From assembly GCA_009746045.1 (NCBI GenBank), contig RPFO01000104.1, positions 5,323,395 to 5,387,394 on the forward strand: a stretch of 64,000 bases of DNA. The letters run 5' to 3'. Positions 1 through 9,350 of the stretch are shown in pieces. Both the position numbers and the translations under genes were made by a program. The notes under the pieces are model-generated. The model made no database searches. It was not told the DNA's origin and worked only from the letters and a program-made list of their open reading frames with translations. The stretch's first letter is position 1, and the number at the start of each line of letters is the position of its first letter. The DNA is from Mesostigma viride. Lineage: Eukaryota > Streptophyta > Mesostigmatophyceae > Mesostigmatales > Mesostigmataceae.

Positions 1-522
1 TGATGCGCTGATGCGCTGTCTGTGTAATGGTTCACTACCTCATGGTGGCAGTGCGTCCGCGCTGGTATGATATACATGTCATGGTTTGCTGGAATGCACC
101 AGGTGGGTAATGCGGTGTTCCGTCTTCCTTGTGGCTTATCTGTCATAGGCAAGACGGTTCGCCTACAGACCACTATGATCCTGCTTACTGCTGGCGTTGG
201 ACTCATCACTCACCTGTCTGTTGTAGACATGCTATCTATCTAATGGTTGTCTGTGATGCATGCCAGGGGTTTTGTCCCTTTAACTGCACATTTCTAAATA
301 GCATCTAAATGTAAATAACATGTATATGTCTAATTTGCACGATAATGACGCAAGGGGTATGGGTGGCATCCCACCCCACCCCCCACCCCCCACCCCCCAC
401 CACAACTTGCTGACTGCCTGCCATCGTTACATGCCCCGCCCCCCCCCCCATCCCCCCGTAATGGCAGCTACGTCATTGCTGCGGAGGACCCCTGGTGGGC
501 CCCAGGGCGCCTCCCCCTCCAG
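1..522. other. Sequence upstream of first recognised exon (probable intron)
   Basis: No convincing coding exon is seen. A C-rich stretch at about 370-460 runs into a pyrimidine tract that ends in AG at 521-522. I read that as the 3' splice site of the first recognised exon, so most of this stretch is probably intron of a gene that begins outside the window. Confidence 0.45.
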
Positions 523-1690
523 CTGGAGCTGATGGACCTGGCGGGGATTAAGGCATCTGTGACCGCCGCGACCGACGGCAACACACTGGCAGGGGGCGGC
601 GGCGGCGGAGGTGGCACCGTCGGCGCATCGGCCCCCTCCATCACAGGCCTCGTGGTGGACCCCCCGGCGGGCGTCATGAGCGAGGGCGCAGTCATCCTTG
701 TCACTTTGTTTGCGGCCAACAACGAGACGGCGCTGATGGCGGGGCCCACCGCGATGATCGCCGGCGTGGACGTTCGCACTACATTTGCCGAGGTGGTTGG
801 CAGGCCGGGCGCATACCGCTACAGGTAAGGGGGGACCAGCTGGCAGCTTTAGCGAGGGTGGTCGCTTGTATTGCTACGGGCTAAGGGGGGGCGCGTACTG
901 CCCCGGGTAAGGGGGTCTGTTGATCGGTATGTGGCTACACGAAATGGCGGTCAAGGCAGCCGGCTTCAAGTAAGCTGGCATGTACTTCCACAAGTACAGG
1001 TAAGGTATACAAGTAAGCTGGTCACTCTAGCTGCTTCAGGTGCGGGGTCAGCCCAGCGGCTTCACGAAAGCTGGTCACTCTAGCGGCATTTAGTGAGGGC
1101 TTCACTCTAGCGGCGTCTGGACATGCAGTGCCAGTCTGCGCCCAAACATTGGGGTTAGGTACTTGAGGGGGTAGTGGGACTTGGACAAAGGGGGGCAGGA
1201 CGCGTGGAAATGATTTCGCCGTGTTACGAACCACCCTGCCTGCTTCTCCGCGGTCCTCTCTTCCACCCCTACCCCTTCCCCCCCCCCCCCCCCCTTGCGC
1301 AGCCTCACGGTGCCAGCGGCACGCCTCATCTCCTACAACTTCCCCACCCAGCCGCTCCCCTTGCTGCTCACGCTGCGCGACTATGCGGGCAACGAGGCAA
1401 GCGTGGCCTTTGGGTTCTACACCCCCCCCGCCCTGTCCTCCTCCCCACTGCCCCCTGGAGCCACGGCACCAAGACCCGCGATCGGCATGCCGCCGGGGAT
1501 ATCTGCCCCGCCGCCGGTCATGGTCCCACCTGTTGATGGCGAAGGGGACAGTGGGGGAGGCGGCAGCCCTCGGTGGCTGGTCCTTGTCTTGGTCATCGTC
1601 GTGGGCTCGCTTCTAGTCCTGCTCACCATCGCGGGAATCGCGCTGTATGTGCGGCTCAAGCGGCGGCGTGAGCGGCTCGACTTCGAGGAG
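523..1690 (+). CDS. Multi-exon single-pass membrane protein: ectodomain and transmembrane exons (5' partial)
   Basis: Two exons join in frame. Exon 523-824 follows a pyrimidine-rich acceptor and ends ACAG|GTAAGG. Exon 1303-1690 follows a long C tract ending GCGCAG and ends GAG|GTGGGT. The join restores an AGC codon and one continuous reading frame. The product has a Gly-rich loop, then a beta-rich segment that resembles an Ig-like or other beta-sandwich surface domain (inference from pattern only). A Pro-rich stalk follows, then about 22 hydrophobic residues (LVLVLVIVVGSLLVLLTIAG) and a basic stop-transfer RLKRRRER. That topology is a type I membrane protein with the N-terminus outside. The start codon lies upstream of 523 and probably outside the window. 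The protein family is not recognised. The gene continues in the exons at 3870-4545 and 5014-6441. Confidence 0.7.
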
Positions 1691-2050
1691 GTGGGTGGAT
1701 GTCTGGGGATGCGAGAAGGTGGGTCGTGGCTGGGCATGCGAGGAGGTGGGTCATGGCTGGGCATGCAAGGTGGGTCATGGCTGGGCATGCGAGAAGGTGG
1801 GTCATGGCTGGCAATGCGAGGAGGTGGGTCATGGCTGGCCACGCGAGGAGGTGGGTGGTGGCTGGGCATGCAAGGTGGTGGGTCATGGCTGGCAATGCAA
1901 GGTGGTGGGTCATGGCTGGCAATGCGAGGAGGTGGGTGGTGGCTGGGCATGCAAGGTGGTGGGTCATGGCTGGCAATGCAAGGTGGTGGGTCATGGCTGG
2001 CAATGCGAGGAGGTGGGTCATGGCTGGTATCTTGAGGGGGTGGGAGGTGG
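1688..2050 (+). repeat. Intronic 27-bp minisatellite carrying splice-donor-like sequence
   Basis: About 13 copies of a 27-bp unit (one copy is 24 bp) start exactly at the 5' splice site of the transmembrane exon. Nearly every unit contains GAGGTGGGT or AAGGTGGGT, the same core as the real donor. The array reads open in three forward frames and one reverse frame. That is a consequence of the period being a multiple of three and is not evidence of coding. Confidence 0.9.
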
Positions 2051-2769
2051 ATACCCTGTTGAAAGAGGCAGTCATGTGATTGAGGCGGTGATGTCTTCAT
2101 GACTACCGAGCTAGGGGCGTGATGACTTTCATGAATGTAGGTGAGGGCATGTGGGCAGGCGGGTTTTTTCGGGTGGACTTTTCGAGAAGAGGATCTTGTA
2201 TAGTTGCCCAATCATATTTTACAGCTGTCCTCTGAGGGGTGATGTCCACGGGTGCACGGTTGGTGCCTTTCAATGTCGGTTGTGATGGCACCCAAGTTGC
2301 TGTCTATGGGCATTTTAATATGGCACGGAATGACCATTTTCTCATTCATCATATTGTATCGCATCATCAACTCATTGTAGTATATTACCATGTTCTCACC
2401 GTATATCACATGTTGTCATCTTCTCTTTCTACTGCTGTACATACAGACTCTTGTAGTTATACTACTATACTATAAAAAAGAATGTAGTAATATAAATACC
2501 GTGTTCTCGTGAAGCGCCGCGCAGGCTGCTGTCCCCTGTAACTGGAACATGACTTGCTGCGCATGTGCATGGTGGCCGGTATGCTGCCATCCTGCACCCC
2601 GCAAGCCACCACCTGGAGCCCTTGCTACACGCGGCATGGTTTGTTATCGCAGTTCTGATGGTATGCTTGTCGCCCACGCCCCATGATCCCCCACTGCTGT
2701 CGTCCGCCACCGCACAGGGTACAGCGTGGAACCCGGTTAACCCAACCATGGCGCCACTGCCCGCCGCAG

Positions 2770-3153
2770 GCGAGCTGGGCATCAGCAAGGAGGTGGGTTT
2801 GGGTTGTCCCTATGTCGATATCGTAGTAGTATATGTACTGATTGTCTCCTTGGTATTTAATCGTAGTAGTATATATACTGGTTGTCTCCTTGATATTTAT
2901 CGTAGTAGTATATATACTGGTTGTCTCCTTGATATTTATCCTAGTAGTATATATACTGGTTGTCTCCTTGATATCTATCATAGTAGTATATATACTGGTT
3001 GTCTCCTTGATATTTATCGTAGTAGTATATATACTGTTTGTCTCCTTGATATTTATCGTAGTAGTATATATACTGTTTGTCTCCTTGGTATTTATCGTGT
3101 GCAAAAGCTATAGCGGAGCCGTGGCTCTAGAGGAGCTGGGCATGACGATGGAG
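2770..3153 (+). other. Two candidate 23-nt microexons of the membrane-protein gene
   Basis: At 2770-2792 and 3131-3153 there are two 23-nt segments, each preceded by an acceptor-like AG (GCCGCAG and GCTCTAG) and followed by GTGGGTTT. They are similar to each other and could encode ELGISKE and ELGMTME. Both donors match the donor of the transmembrane exon. Two 23-nt exons do not by themselves restore phase 0 into the exon at 3870, so a further exon or a different junction is needed. Confidence 0.4.
2821..3098 (+). repeat. 39-bp AT-rich minisatellite between the two candidate microexons
   Basis: Seven tandem copies of a 39-bp unit built on CGTAGTAGTATATATACTGG plus TTGTCTCCTTGATATTTA. The copies differ by a few substitutions and one single-base indel. 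The unit length is a multiple of three, which produces apparent ORFs on both strands. No coding role is supported. Confidence 0.9.
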
Positions 3154-3364
3154 GTGGGTTTGACTTTGCCTGCTTGGGATCCTACTTGGGGTACTGCTTT
3201 GGCTTCGCAATAGAAGCCGTTTCCATTATTTTTGCGTCGATTGGTATGGGTTTAGTACTTGTTGTGGGGGAGCCGTGCATCCCCAAGGACGTGGTTTGGT
3301 CGGTCTCTTTGGCTCTGCCCGTTGCGATACCTGCAGTGCTGTGCACTGCACGCGATCGATCAAC

Positions 3365-3660
3365 CAACTGGTTCGCGTAGTCAACTGTTAGTATCTATTA
3401 ACTGTTTTGCACGTAGTCAACTGTTTGTATCTATTAACTGTTTGGCGGCTCGACTGCCGCGTAGTATGCTGCAGAACAATGGGGAGACTGCCCACAGTGA
3501 ACTCTCTTGTGGGCTGAAAGGTCATGCCAGACTGACACGAATGCAAAACGCTGTGCCTGCCCTTTCTCGGCCCGCCCCGTACAGCCTGCTCCTTCTTTGC
3601 CTGCTCCTTTGCCTGCTCCTTCTTTGCCTGCTCCTTTGCCTGCTCCTTCATTTTGCCTGG
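3365..3660 (+). repeat. Short intronic tandem repeats
   Basis: Two copies of a roughly 35-bp unit containing TAGTCAACTGTT and TCTATTAACTG lie at about 3377-3444. A CTTTGCCTGCTC-type repeat lies at about 3585-3655. Both are within the probable intron before the exon at 3870. Confidence 0.7.
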
Positions 3661-3869
3661 CCCTTGTGTTCCTGCTCCGCATTGGCCTGCTCTTTGTCTG
3701 CTCGCTCGTCATCCCCCCCAGACAAGGGCGAGTGACCCGCGCTGTGCCATTTCCGTGCCAAACATGTCTGATAACCTGACCTCGTAGTCTGATCTGTAAC
3801 CTGACCTGATAATCACATCACAAATGCATGTTTTCGCCTGCTCCCTTGCCCACCCCTCACCCCCCCCAG

Positions 3870-4545
3870 GACAAGGGAGGGAGGCCCAAGCTCGGCCGCC
3901 GGTCCAGCGACGGCGTGCTCCTCCGCAAGGTGTTTGACGACGAGGAGGCGGTGGGCCTCACCGCGGGCGTGACGTCACCCTTTGGCAGCAGCCCGATGGC
4001 GGAGGCCCCCCTGGCCCGCGCAATGACCAACCCGATGACGACGCTGGACCTGGACGAGGTGGACCTGCTGGACAAGTACAGGAGCCAGGCAATGGTGAGA
4101 GGGCTTTGCTGTAGAAAGGATGCGGTGTTATGGTCTCTCTGCGCGCCGTGATGATAGCGGGCATTGCTGGGGGAGGGGGGGGGGGGCATTGTCTAGTGTG
4201 TGCTTGAGGGTGTGCTTGAGGGTGTGCTTGAGGGTGTGGATCTGCTGCAGAAGTTCACACACCAAGGAATGATGAGTGGGCTTTGTTACAACGGTGGCCG
4301 GGGTTATTGCCTAGAGAGGGTTGTCTAGGGGGGTTATTGCCTGGGGGGACTGTCTAGGGGGATTTATTGCCTCAAGGGGGGGCTTCTAGGGGGGTTATTG
4401 CCTAGGGGAGGCTGTCTAGGGGGTAACGTTCAGAGGGTCCGTCTTGGGGTTCCTGCCTACGCTGCATGATGTCGTATGGGGGCCCCATGTCTAGTGCGTG
4501 CTTGCACAGGCTGACCTGCTAGACAAGTACACGAGGAAGGCCATG
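3870..4545 (+). CDS. Membrane-protein gene, cytoplasmic exons with DLLDKY motif
   Basis: Exon 3870-4094 follows a C-tract acceptor (CCCCCCCAG) and ends AATG|GTGAGA. It encodes 75 residues in phase 0 and finishes with VDLLDKYRSQAM. A second short exon, 4510-4545, follows TTGCACAG and encodes ADLLDKYTRKAM, apparently a duplicate of the end of the previous exon. The segment lies on the cytoplasmic side of the transmembrane helix at 1566-1650. Boundaries come from splice-site consensus and frame only. The donor after 4545 is weak (GAAGTGACC), so inclusion of the second exon is less certain. No known domain is recognised. Confidence 0.5.
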
Positions 4546-4785
4546 GAAGTGACCCACTTAGTGAGGTTTATGCTAGTATTAATGCGACCCGTGTGCCTTA
4601 ATGGGCAGTTGTTTACTGCGTGGTGGTGGAGGCTGGACAAGCACGCGAGCAAAGCAATTCGAGGATGGAGCGGTGGGGTGTACGTAGAATGCCGTATGTA
4701 TGGTGCAAGTCACATCGGTGTTTATGGCGCAAGTTTCTATCTATGGTGCATGCACCTGTTGGACAAGTATAGGAAAAGAGGGATG
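4059..4785 (+). repeat. Array of five diverged copies of a 36-nt exon motif
   Basis: Related segments occur at 4059-4094 (VDLLDKYRSQAM), 4236-4271 (VDLLQKFTHQGM), 4510-4545 (ADLLDKYTRKAM), about 4626-4659 (RLDKHASKAI) and 4753-4785 (HLLDKYRKRGM). They are spaced 120-270 bp apart with intron-like DNA between. Only the first and third have reasonable splice sites. The others look like decaying exon copies. Confidence 0.6.
4193..4432 (+). repeat. Intronic short tandem repeats
   Basis: GTGTGCTTGAGG is repeated about four times at 4196-4236. It is followed at about 4299-4432 by imperfect copies of a unit containing GGGGTTATTGCCT and TGTCTAGG. Both sit between the DLLDKY exon copies. Confidence 0.75.
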
Positions 4786-5013
4786 AGAGAAAGAGTAGGG
4801 TTGAGAAGCATGTCAGGATGGGGTGTACGTATGTCAGGCTGCAGTCTTGGGTGAGCCAATCCCTTGTGCCAAATGGGGGGCAGCCAACCACTCAAAGCCT
4901 TCATAGTGACCAAGCCATGGATTCCCTGTTCTTCCCACTTGCCCACATGCCCCACCCCCCTCCCCCCATGCGCGCGCGTGCCACCCGACTCGCACAACCT
5001 CACCACCGTGCAG

Positions 5014-6441
5014 AGCCCCCTCGGTGGCTCCCAGCCCGCCACGTACCTGCAGCCACTCCCCGAGACGCTATCCAAGGCCGAGATCCACCGGCTGCTGCCA
5101 CCTGGCGAGGGCCCCTCGGTCGAGCTACCCTCTATGGACGCTGCGTTGCGGCTGATAGAAGAGGCCAAGTCGGTGCCTCCCGTCCACACGAGCCGCGGAC
5201 CCCCCGGCGGCGCCTCCGGCTTCCCTCCAGGCGCTGGACTCGGATCTCGCGGGGGAGGCGGGGGGGGGCCATGGCCTGGTGCCCGAGTAGGCGAGGGCCC
5301 GCCGCAAGACAGGCCCTACGAGCAAGGAGGGGGTGCGGGGGGGGTATCCTACGGGAGCGGGAATCAGGACTTGTGGGATAGCAGCGGCCCCAGCCCCAGC
5401 AGCGGGCGGCACCTCTTGGCGGGCGAGCGGCGCGTCTCTTCTGGCGCCCTCGCCATGTCTCCCGTTGGGGGGATGGGCGGGGGGGGTGCGTGGGGTGCCA
5501 CTGAGGGGGGCGACGGAAGGGAGGAGTTTGGGTTATCGGGACGGGGCGGCGCGCACCTCGGCTCCCCCCAACGGAGTCGCCTCGTTCGAACCGTCCTTCG
5601 CAGCCTGCAGGGTCTCGGCGTGGGTGGAGGGTCCTTTTCCGTGGATCCCGGCGGCAGCAGCCGAGGGAGGTTGCTTGCGGAGGGGGGGAGCAGCAGGGGT
5701 GGAGAGGCCCGTGCCGCACCGGGGGTTGCCTCGTCTTCATCGTTATTGTCATCGGGAGCAGCAGGAGGAGGAGCAGCGGAGGGGGCGTCATCAGATGGCG
5801 TACAGCTTGCAGCATCGAGGGAGCTGGTCCTGCTCGTCATGGGCAAGGAAGCTGTCGATGACTTGGTCTCCTCCGTCGAAGGTAACCTGCGGGAGCTCGA
5901 GCGCGTCATGCTCGTGTCCTGTGGGGGTGGGGGCGGGGGCAGCCCCGCACTCCCCCCCGATGAAATGCATGAACTGGAGACCCGGCTGGACGAGGTGCGA
6001 GCCGACGTGGCCGCCGTGCTGGACCAAGTGGACGAGGCAGCAGAAGTTGCGGGCCAGTGGCGCGCAGTGGGGGGTCTGGGCGCGGGTGGTTCGGCCGGGG
6101 AAGGCTCCGGCACGGCGGATGGCAGTGCCGCTTTGCACACGAGGGCCCAGGAGGCGGCGGAGAAAGCATGGGATGCGGTGCGACTCGCCCGCAAGAACCT
6201 GCGGGTGTTCCGCCGGGTGGTCTCCGCGCTAGGGGACGCGCACTCGAGTCGTGGGGGGAGGGCCGGTGGCGGCGCCCGTGGTGGCATGTCGGACCAGGCC
6301 GTGCGTGTGTTTGTCGGGTCGATCGCAAGCTTGTATCATACGTTGGGTATCGTGTTGGCGGTCGTGCAGTTGAGTGCGGATGAGTTTGCGGCGATGGGGG
6401 GTGCGGGCCAGCCGGATTCGCCCGGCTCCCCGATGATCTAA
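5014..6441 (+). CDS. Membrane-protein gene, large C-terminal cytoplasmic exon
   Basis: A 1428-nt terminal exon follows a pyrimidine-rich stretch ending CCGTGCAG and ends in TAA at 6439-6441, giving 475 residues. Order: a short helical segment (about residues 15-60, rich in Leu/Glu); a long low-complexity Gly/Ser/Arg region (about 60-260); an acidic, helix-forming region (about 270-360) with heptad-like leucines and the motif ELETRLDEVRADVAAVLDQV, probably a coiled coil; then a Gly-rich C-terminus. The combination of transmembrane helix plus disordered tail plus coiled coil suggests a surface receptor or adhesion protein with a cytoplasmic scaffold, but that is inference. No catalytic motif is visible. 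The antiparallel ORFs of 200-300 residues in this exon follow from its high third-position GC. Confidence 0.6.
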   Translation, partial: SPLGGSQPATYLQPLPETLSKAEIHRLLPPGEGPSVELPSMDAALRLIEEAKSVPPVHTSRGPPGGASGFPPGAGLGSRGGGGGGPWPGARVGEGPPQDRPYEQGGGAGGVSYGSGNQDLWDSSGPSPSSGRHLLAGERRVSSGALAMSPVGGMGGGGAWGATEGGDGREEFGLSGRGGAHLGSPQRSRLVRTVLRSLQGLGVGGGSFSVDPGGSSRGRLLAEGGSSRGGEARAAPGVASSSSLLSSGAAGGGAAEGASSDGVQLAASRELVLLVMGKEAVDDLVSSVEGNLRELERVMLVSCGGGGGGSPALPPDEMHELETRLDEVRADVAAVLDQVDEAAEVAGQWRAVGGLGAGGSAGEGSGTADGSAALHTRAQEAAEKAWDAVRLARKNLRVFRRVVSALGDAHSSRGGRAGGGARGGMSDQAVRVFVGSIASLYHTLGIVLAVVQLSADEFAAMGGAGQPDSPGSPMI

Positions 6442-6957
6442 TTATGTTGATTCGAGCATATTATGCCAACTGTCCTTCGGGGGATCATGTCGTGTGACGT
6501 GCATTTCTGTCGTGTGACATGCATTACCGACCGAAATTCTTTTGTTCTAATGATGATGAACCGAACTAGACGATATTCTTTGGTGATTTTACGAGGCGAT
6601 CGTGAAAAGAAACGATCTTACTTGGAAAAATCGCATTCCAAATAGAAAGACGTCCAGAGCTTCAAAGGCCGCCACCGTACCTAATACAGCACCCATGCAA
6701 CTTTTGCACATTGTTCCTGTAACGTTGATGTGCATGCGCGCTGAGCTAGAAATGATCGATATCGGTGTATAGAGAGAAGATATGAGCATGCTGCTCATAG
6801 TTGCCTAATGGAGTTAAGAATGTTATGTATTCTTTTCCTAATTGAGTTAAGAATGTTATGTATTCTTTTCAAGGCTCTTATTCTAATTATTCTTACCTAG
6901 GGGGACCTCGGAAGCCTGGACACTCACCTAGTCCAGATTGAATGGTACGGTTACTAG
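6442..6957. other. Intergenic sequence
   Basis: Lower GC than the gene before it. A 30-bp direct repeat (GAGTTAAGAATGTTATGTAT and flank) occurs at about 6812 and 6844. No gene or element is recognised. Confidence 0.5.
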
Positions 6958-7000
6958 GATTAATTAATTAATTAATAAGCACGTGACTGCGTCACGTGGG
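6958..7000 (-). repeat. LINE-type 3' end: hairpin plus TTAA-type tail (minus orientation)
   Basis: A TTAATTAA-type simple repeat (6958-6976) is followed at 6980-6998 by the 8-bp palindrome CACGTGAC / GTCACGTG with a 3-base loop. The same hairpin-plus-tail occurs in the opposite orientation at 9035-9079 and at 30942-30986. I read these as LINE or SINE 3' ends. Alternatively, 6958 and 9079 could be inverted termini of one element. Confidence 0.5.
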
Positions 7001-7071
7001 TGCCAATACAGAGTAAAGGAACCTTCAACCCTATATACACAGCGAGAAGGAGGGAGGGCGCCCTAGCTTCT

Positions 7072-7330
7072 CTCACTGCCGCAGGTGGGCAGGCCACAGA
7101 GCGCTCTCTCCACTAGTATATCTTGGGGGTGAAGTGCGGCGAACACCACCACTAGCTTGGCGCCGTTGGATCGATGATGGGACATCTGCCCCATGGTCTG
7201 CCCGCACCACATGGTCCTCGTATTGGCAGCAGCGCATGTCCCTCGCCCTCACTCGCACGGTTGCTGATGTGTTATTCCGCCTCGTCCGGGCCGACTTTGT
7301 TGCGACCCATGCAGGCCCTATGTTTCCCAC
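7072..7330 (+). pseudogene. Fragment of LINE polyprotein C-terminal region
   Basis: This segment is similar to 10690-10870. Shared stretches include the coding equivalents of WSSYWQQR, LALTRTV and LFRLVRADFVATHA. The family pattern (a DVSVARPL block, an EEFGAMGP block, then SYWRQRLS and FRRVRADLVA blocks) looks like the C-terminal tail of algal and fungal non-LTR retrotransposon polyproteins, as far as I can recall those sequences. Only the last part is present here and the reading frame is not maintained upstream. Confidence 0.45.
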
Positions 7331-7614
7331 ATTATTAGGCACAGGCGCCTGGGCCTAGCCGGGCACCTGGCCCGCACAGATTATAGGTTTATATACATCA
7401 GATAGACTAGCTGGCACCAAGCCCGCCCAGCCTGGGCGATATGTCCTCACCTGGCGTGCCCCAGGCCGCGCGCGCGGCAGGGCCGCCACCCGTGGACTTT
7501 TCGTGATAGACTCGGCATGGACATGTGCTACACTAGACGTGACGGGCTCACACCCGGGCAGCCTCCTGGAATTTGTCTGTAAAATGGAGGCAGATGGTGC
7601 GCAAGGATAGATGG

Positions 7615-7866
7615 CAAGTAGTAAGTAAGTAAGTACTTGCGTGTCATGCGCAAAGGCAGGCAACGGAGTACTATGCTAATCTCATAATTAGAAAAAAAAA
7701 ATTACACAAAAGTTTAAACAAATATGGCAAGTAGTGATGAAGGAGACCACCCCCAAGTCTGTGGGGGCTCCGTGTGTGACCGCGTATGGTATTCATAGCG
7801 ATTCGGGGCCGCAGTGCCCACACCCTTGAAACTAGGACCTAGATTAAGCCTACACCATCCATTCCA
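7615..7866. repeat. Dispersed repeat segments shared with other parts of the window
   Basis: About 7622-7720 is similar to about 63001-63085 (shared blocks TACTTGCGTGTCATGC and TGCTAATCTCAT). About 7772-7866 is similar to about 30818-30910 (shared block TTCATAGCGATTCGGG, then ACTAGGACCTAGAT). These are probably non-coding parts of the local LINE families. Confidence 0.6.
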
Positions 7867-8385
7867 TTTCCTCCGCCGTTGACAGCACAGCTCCAGCGGC
7901 AGACGCTTGACCTCCGCAAGGAGGCCGAGCTCGCCAAGCGCAGCCTTAACGTCATCGTCAAGAACTTCGCCATGGAGGAACTAGGTGAGAATTCCGAGAA
8001 GCTTGCGCGTGCGTTTGAGAGAGAAATCCTTGGTCGCATGGGCCTTACTGGTGAGATCGAGCTGGTCGCCCACCGCCTTCCCCGCGCGCGGGGTAAGCCG
8101 GCAGGGGCGCCCCCGCTCCTTCTCACCTTTAAGCACCCGGCGGACAATATTTCTTTTCTCAGACGCCGGCCGCAAGCGGCTCGAGAAGACTCTCTTCACC
8201 CTTGACGACGACTTGACCCTGGCGCAGCAACAACGGCGACGGGAGCTATGGCCGACCTACCTCCAGCGATCCGGCAGACCAAGGCGGGGCAGCCGGTGTA
8301 CTGGAAGGGGGCGGCCATCTACGTCGGCCACAAGCCCTGGCAGGCGACCCCCGCGGCCCCAGCGAGTCCAGACGCCCCAGCTTAG
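7867..8385 (+). pseudogene. L1-type LINE ORF1 protein, C-terminal fragment
   Basis: The translation resembles the RNA-binding ORF1 protein of L1-clade LINEs. A helical segment leads into SLNVIVKNFAMEELGENSEK, then an acidic helix, a basic RLPRARGKP block, the strand LLLTFKH, and after a frame change the C-terminal-domain-like stretch RKRLEKTLFTLDDDLTLAQQ with RRELWPTYLQ, and GQPVYWKGAAIYVG before a TAG at about 8383. In L1 elements ORF1 coats the RNA as a trimer. The N-terminal coiled coil is missing and one frame change near 8155 breaks the ORF, so this is a remnant. The neighbouring repeat copy at 30818-30990 lacks this segment entirely. Confidence 0.55.
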
Positions 8386-9033
8386 GGGAATACAGCAGTA
8401 GTAGTGTAGAATAGGTAGACCGTGGCCATGTACATGTACGCCTCCTACAGGCACTATACCAGCTAAGCCACGCGCATTATTTAACCAATGATGTACATGC
8501 GTGCCTATGATGTGCCACACTCCAGATGATGCCTAGCTTTATGTAGTTAAGCTGTGCCCATGCAGAGAGCTGCTCTCTGCTGAGATGCCACGCTCTAGCT
8601 TTTGTATTTTCTGATCCTCTGATCAGGCACTGACTCCGCAAAGGTGAAAACCATTTGCGTTCAGTGCCGGGCCGCGGAAAACGCGGAAAAACGCGATCTG
8701 CAAATGAATCCGACCGGAATCGAACTGGGGACCTCTTGCTATGATATATGGTATAGCTATGATGATCTTCCCCACCGGCCTATGACGGGCTCCCCTTAGC
8801 TGGGAGTTGCCAGAGACTCTGGGTGGTGCAGGTGCCCTGGGGCACCTAGAGCAAGTGTTGTTTACATTCCCACCCTTAAGCAGGAAGTAGCTTAGAATGT
8901 ATTATAGGCCATATGCCCCTTTTCTGGGCTATATGTGCTACAGATACTCCCAACAGAGTTATGTTCCTAATTAATTAATTGACGTACTAATCCATTCCAT
9001 CCCATGTTCCCCTCCCACTGAGGACTTGACTGC
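8386..9033. other. Non-coding tail of the LINE ORF1 insertion
   Basis: No open frame of note. Contains a tRNA-like stretch (8704-8790, minus strand) and, near 8985, a second ATCCATTCCAT matching the one at about 7857, where the flanking repeat resumes. Confidence 0.45.
8704..8790 (-). other. tRNA-like sequence with B-box (possible SINE head)
   Basis: On the minus strand, AGTTCGATTCCGGTCGGATTC matches the T-arm/B-box consensus (GGTTCGANTCC), and about 55 bases upstream TAGGCCGGTGGGGA resembles an A-box. The T-stem has two mismatches and I cannot fold a clean cloverleaf. I would call it a tRNA-derived SINE or relic rather than a working tRNA gene. Confidence 0.3.
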
Positions 9034-9034
9034 T

Positions 9035-9079
9035 CACGTGACGCAGTCACGTGTCTATTAATTAATTAATTAATTAATG
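9035..9079 (+). repeat. LINE-type 3' end: hairpin plus ATTA tail
   Basis: CACGTGAC-GCA-GTCACGTG at 9035-9053 is followed by TCT and a run of ATTA repeats to 9079. It is the inverted counterpart of 6958-7000 and the direct counterpart of 30942-30986. Confidence 0.55.
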
Positions 9080-9084
9080 CAGGC

Positions 9085-9350
9085 GGTGTAGGTCACTTCC
9101 CCGGCCTGGTGGGCCGGCAGAGGTGTTGCTGCGTGTCGTAGTTTGGCCGGCATGCTGTCGTTAGTTGTACCTTGTGCTGCCAGGCTTGATCCTTGCATGC
9201 CCATGTCGGATTCCTATTATTGTCTTGAGGGTTCGATCTTCTTTTCGGGTACGTTAATTTAATTTCCTTACCTAACTAGGGTGCATTCATGCCATTGTCG
9301 CCTCCGTAAATTATCATTCTCAATATCTCTTGCAGTCGTTTGTTGGTCAA
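9085..9350 (+). repeat. Dispersed repeat, copy 1 (probable LINE 3' UTR)
   Basis: Similar over its length to 10880-11130, and over its last 100 bp to 63108-63210 (shared blocks GATCCTTGCATGC, AATTTCCTTA, TCGCCTCCGTA). At 10880 it directly follows the LINE C-terminal coding remnant, which suggests it is the 3' UTR of that LINE family. Confidence 0.6.

Noticed and set aside
1417..2211. 264-codon ORF on the minus strand with HDPPPCIAS-like repeats
   Set aside because: Antisense of the 27-bp minisatellite and of a GC-rich exon.
1688..3098. CRISPR array
   Set aside because: The repeats are contiguous minisatellites without unique spacers and the genome is eukaryotic.
5364..6287. 307-codon minus-strand ORF inside the terminal exon
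   Set aside because: Shadow of a GC-rich coding exon. The + strand has splice context, coiled-coil structure and a consistent stop.
8704..8790. Functional tRNA gene on the minus strand
   Set aside because: B-box is good, but T-stem mismatches and no clean cloverleaf; kept only as a tRNA-like relic.
6958..9079. A 2.1-kb DNA transposon bounded by inverted hairpin-plus-tail sequences
   Set aside because: The same hairpin-tail occurs singly at 30942-30986 as a LINE-like 3' end, and no target duplication is visible, so two opposed LINE ends are more likely.
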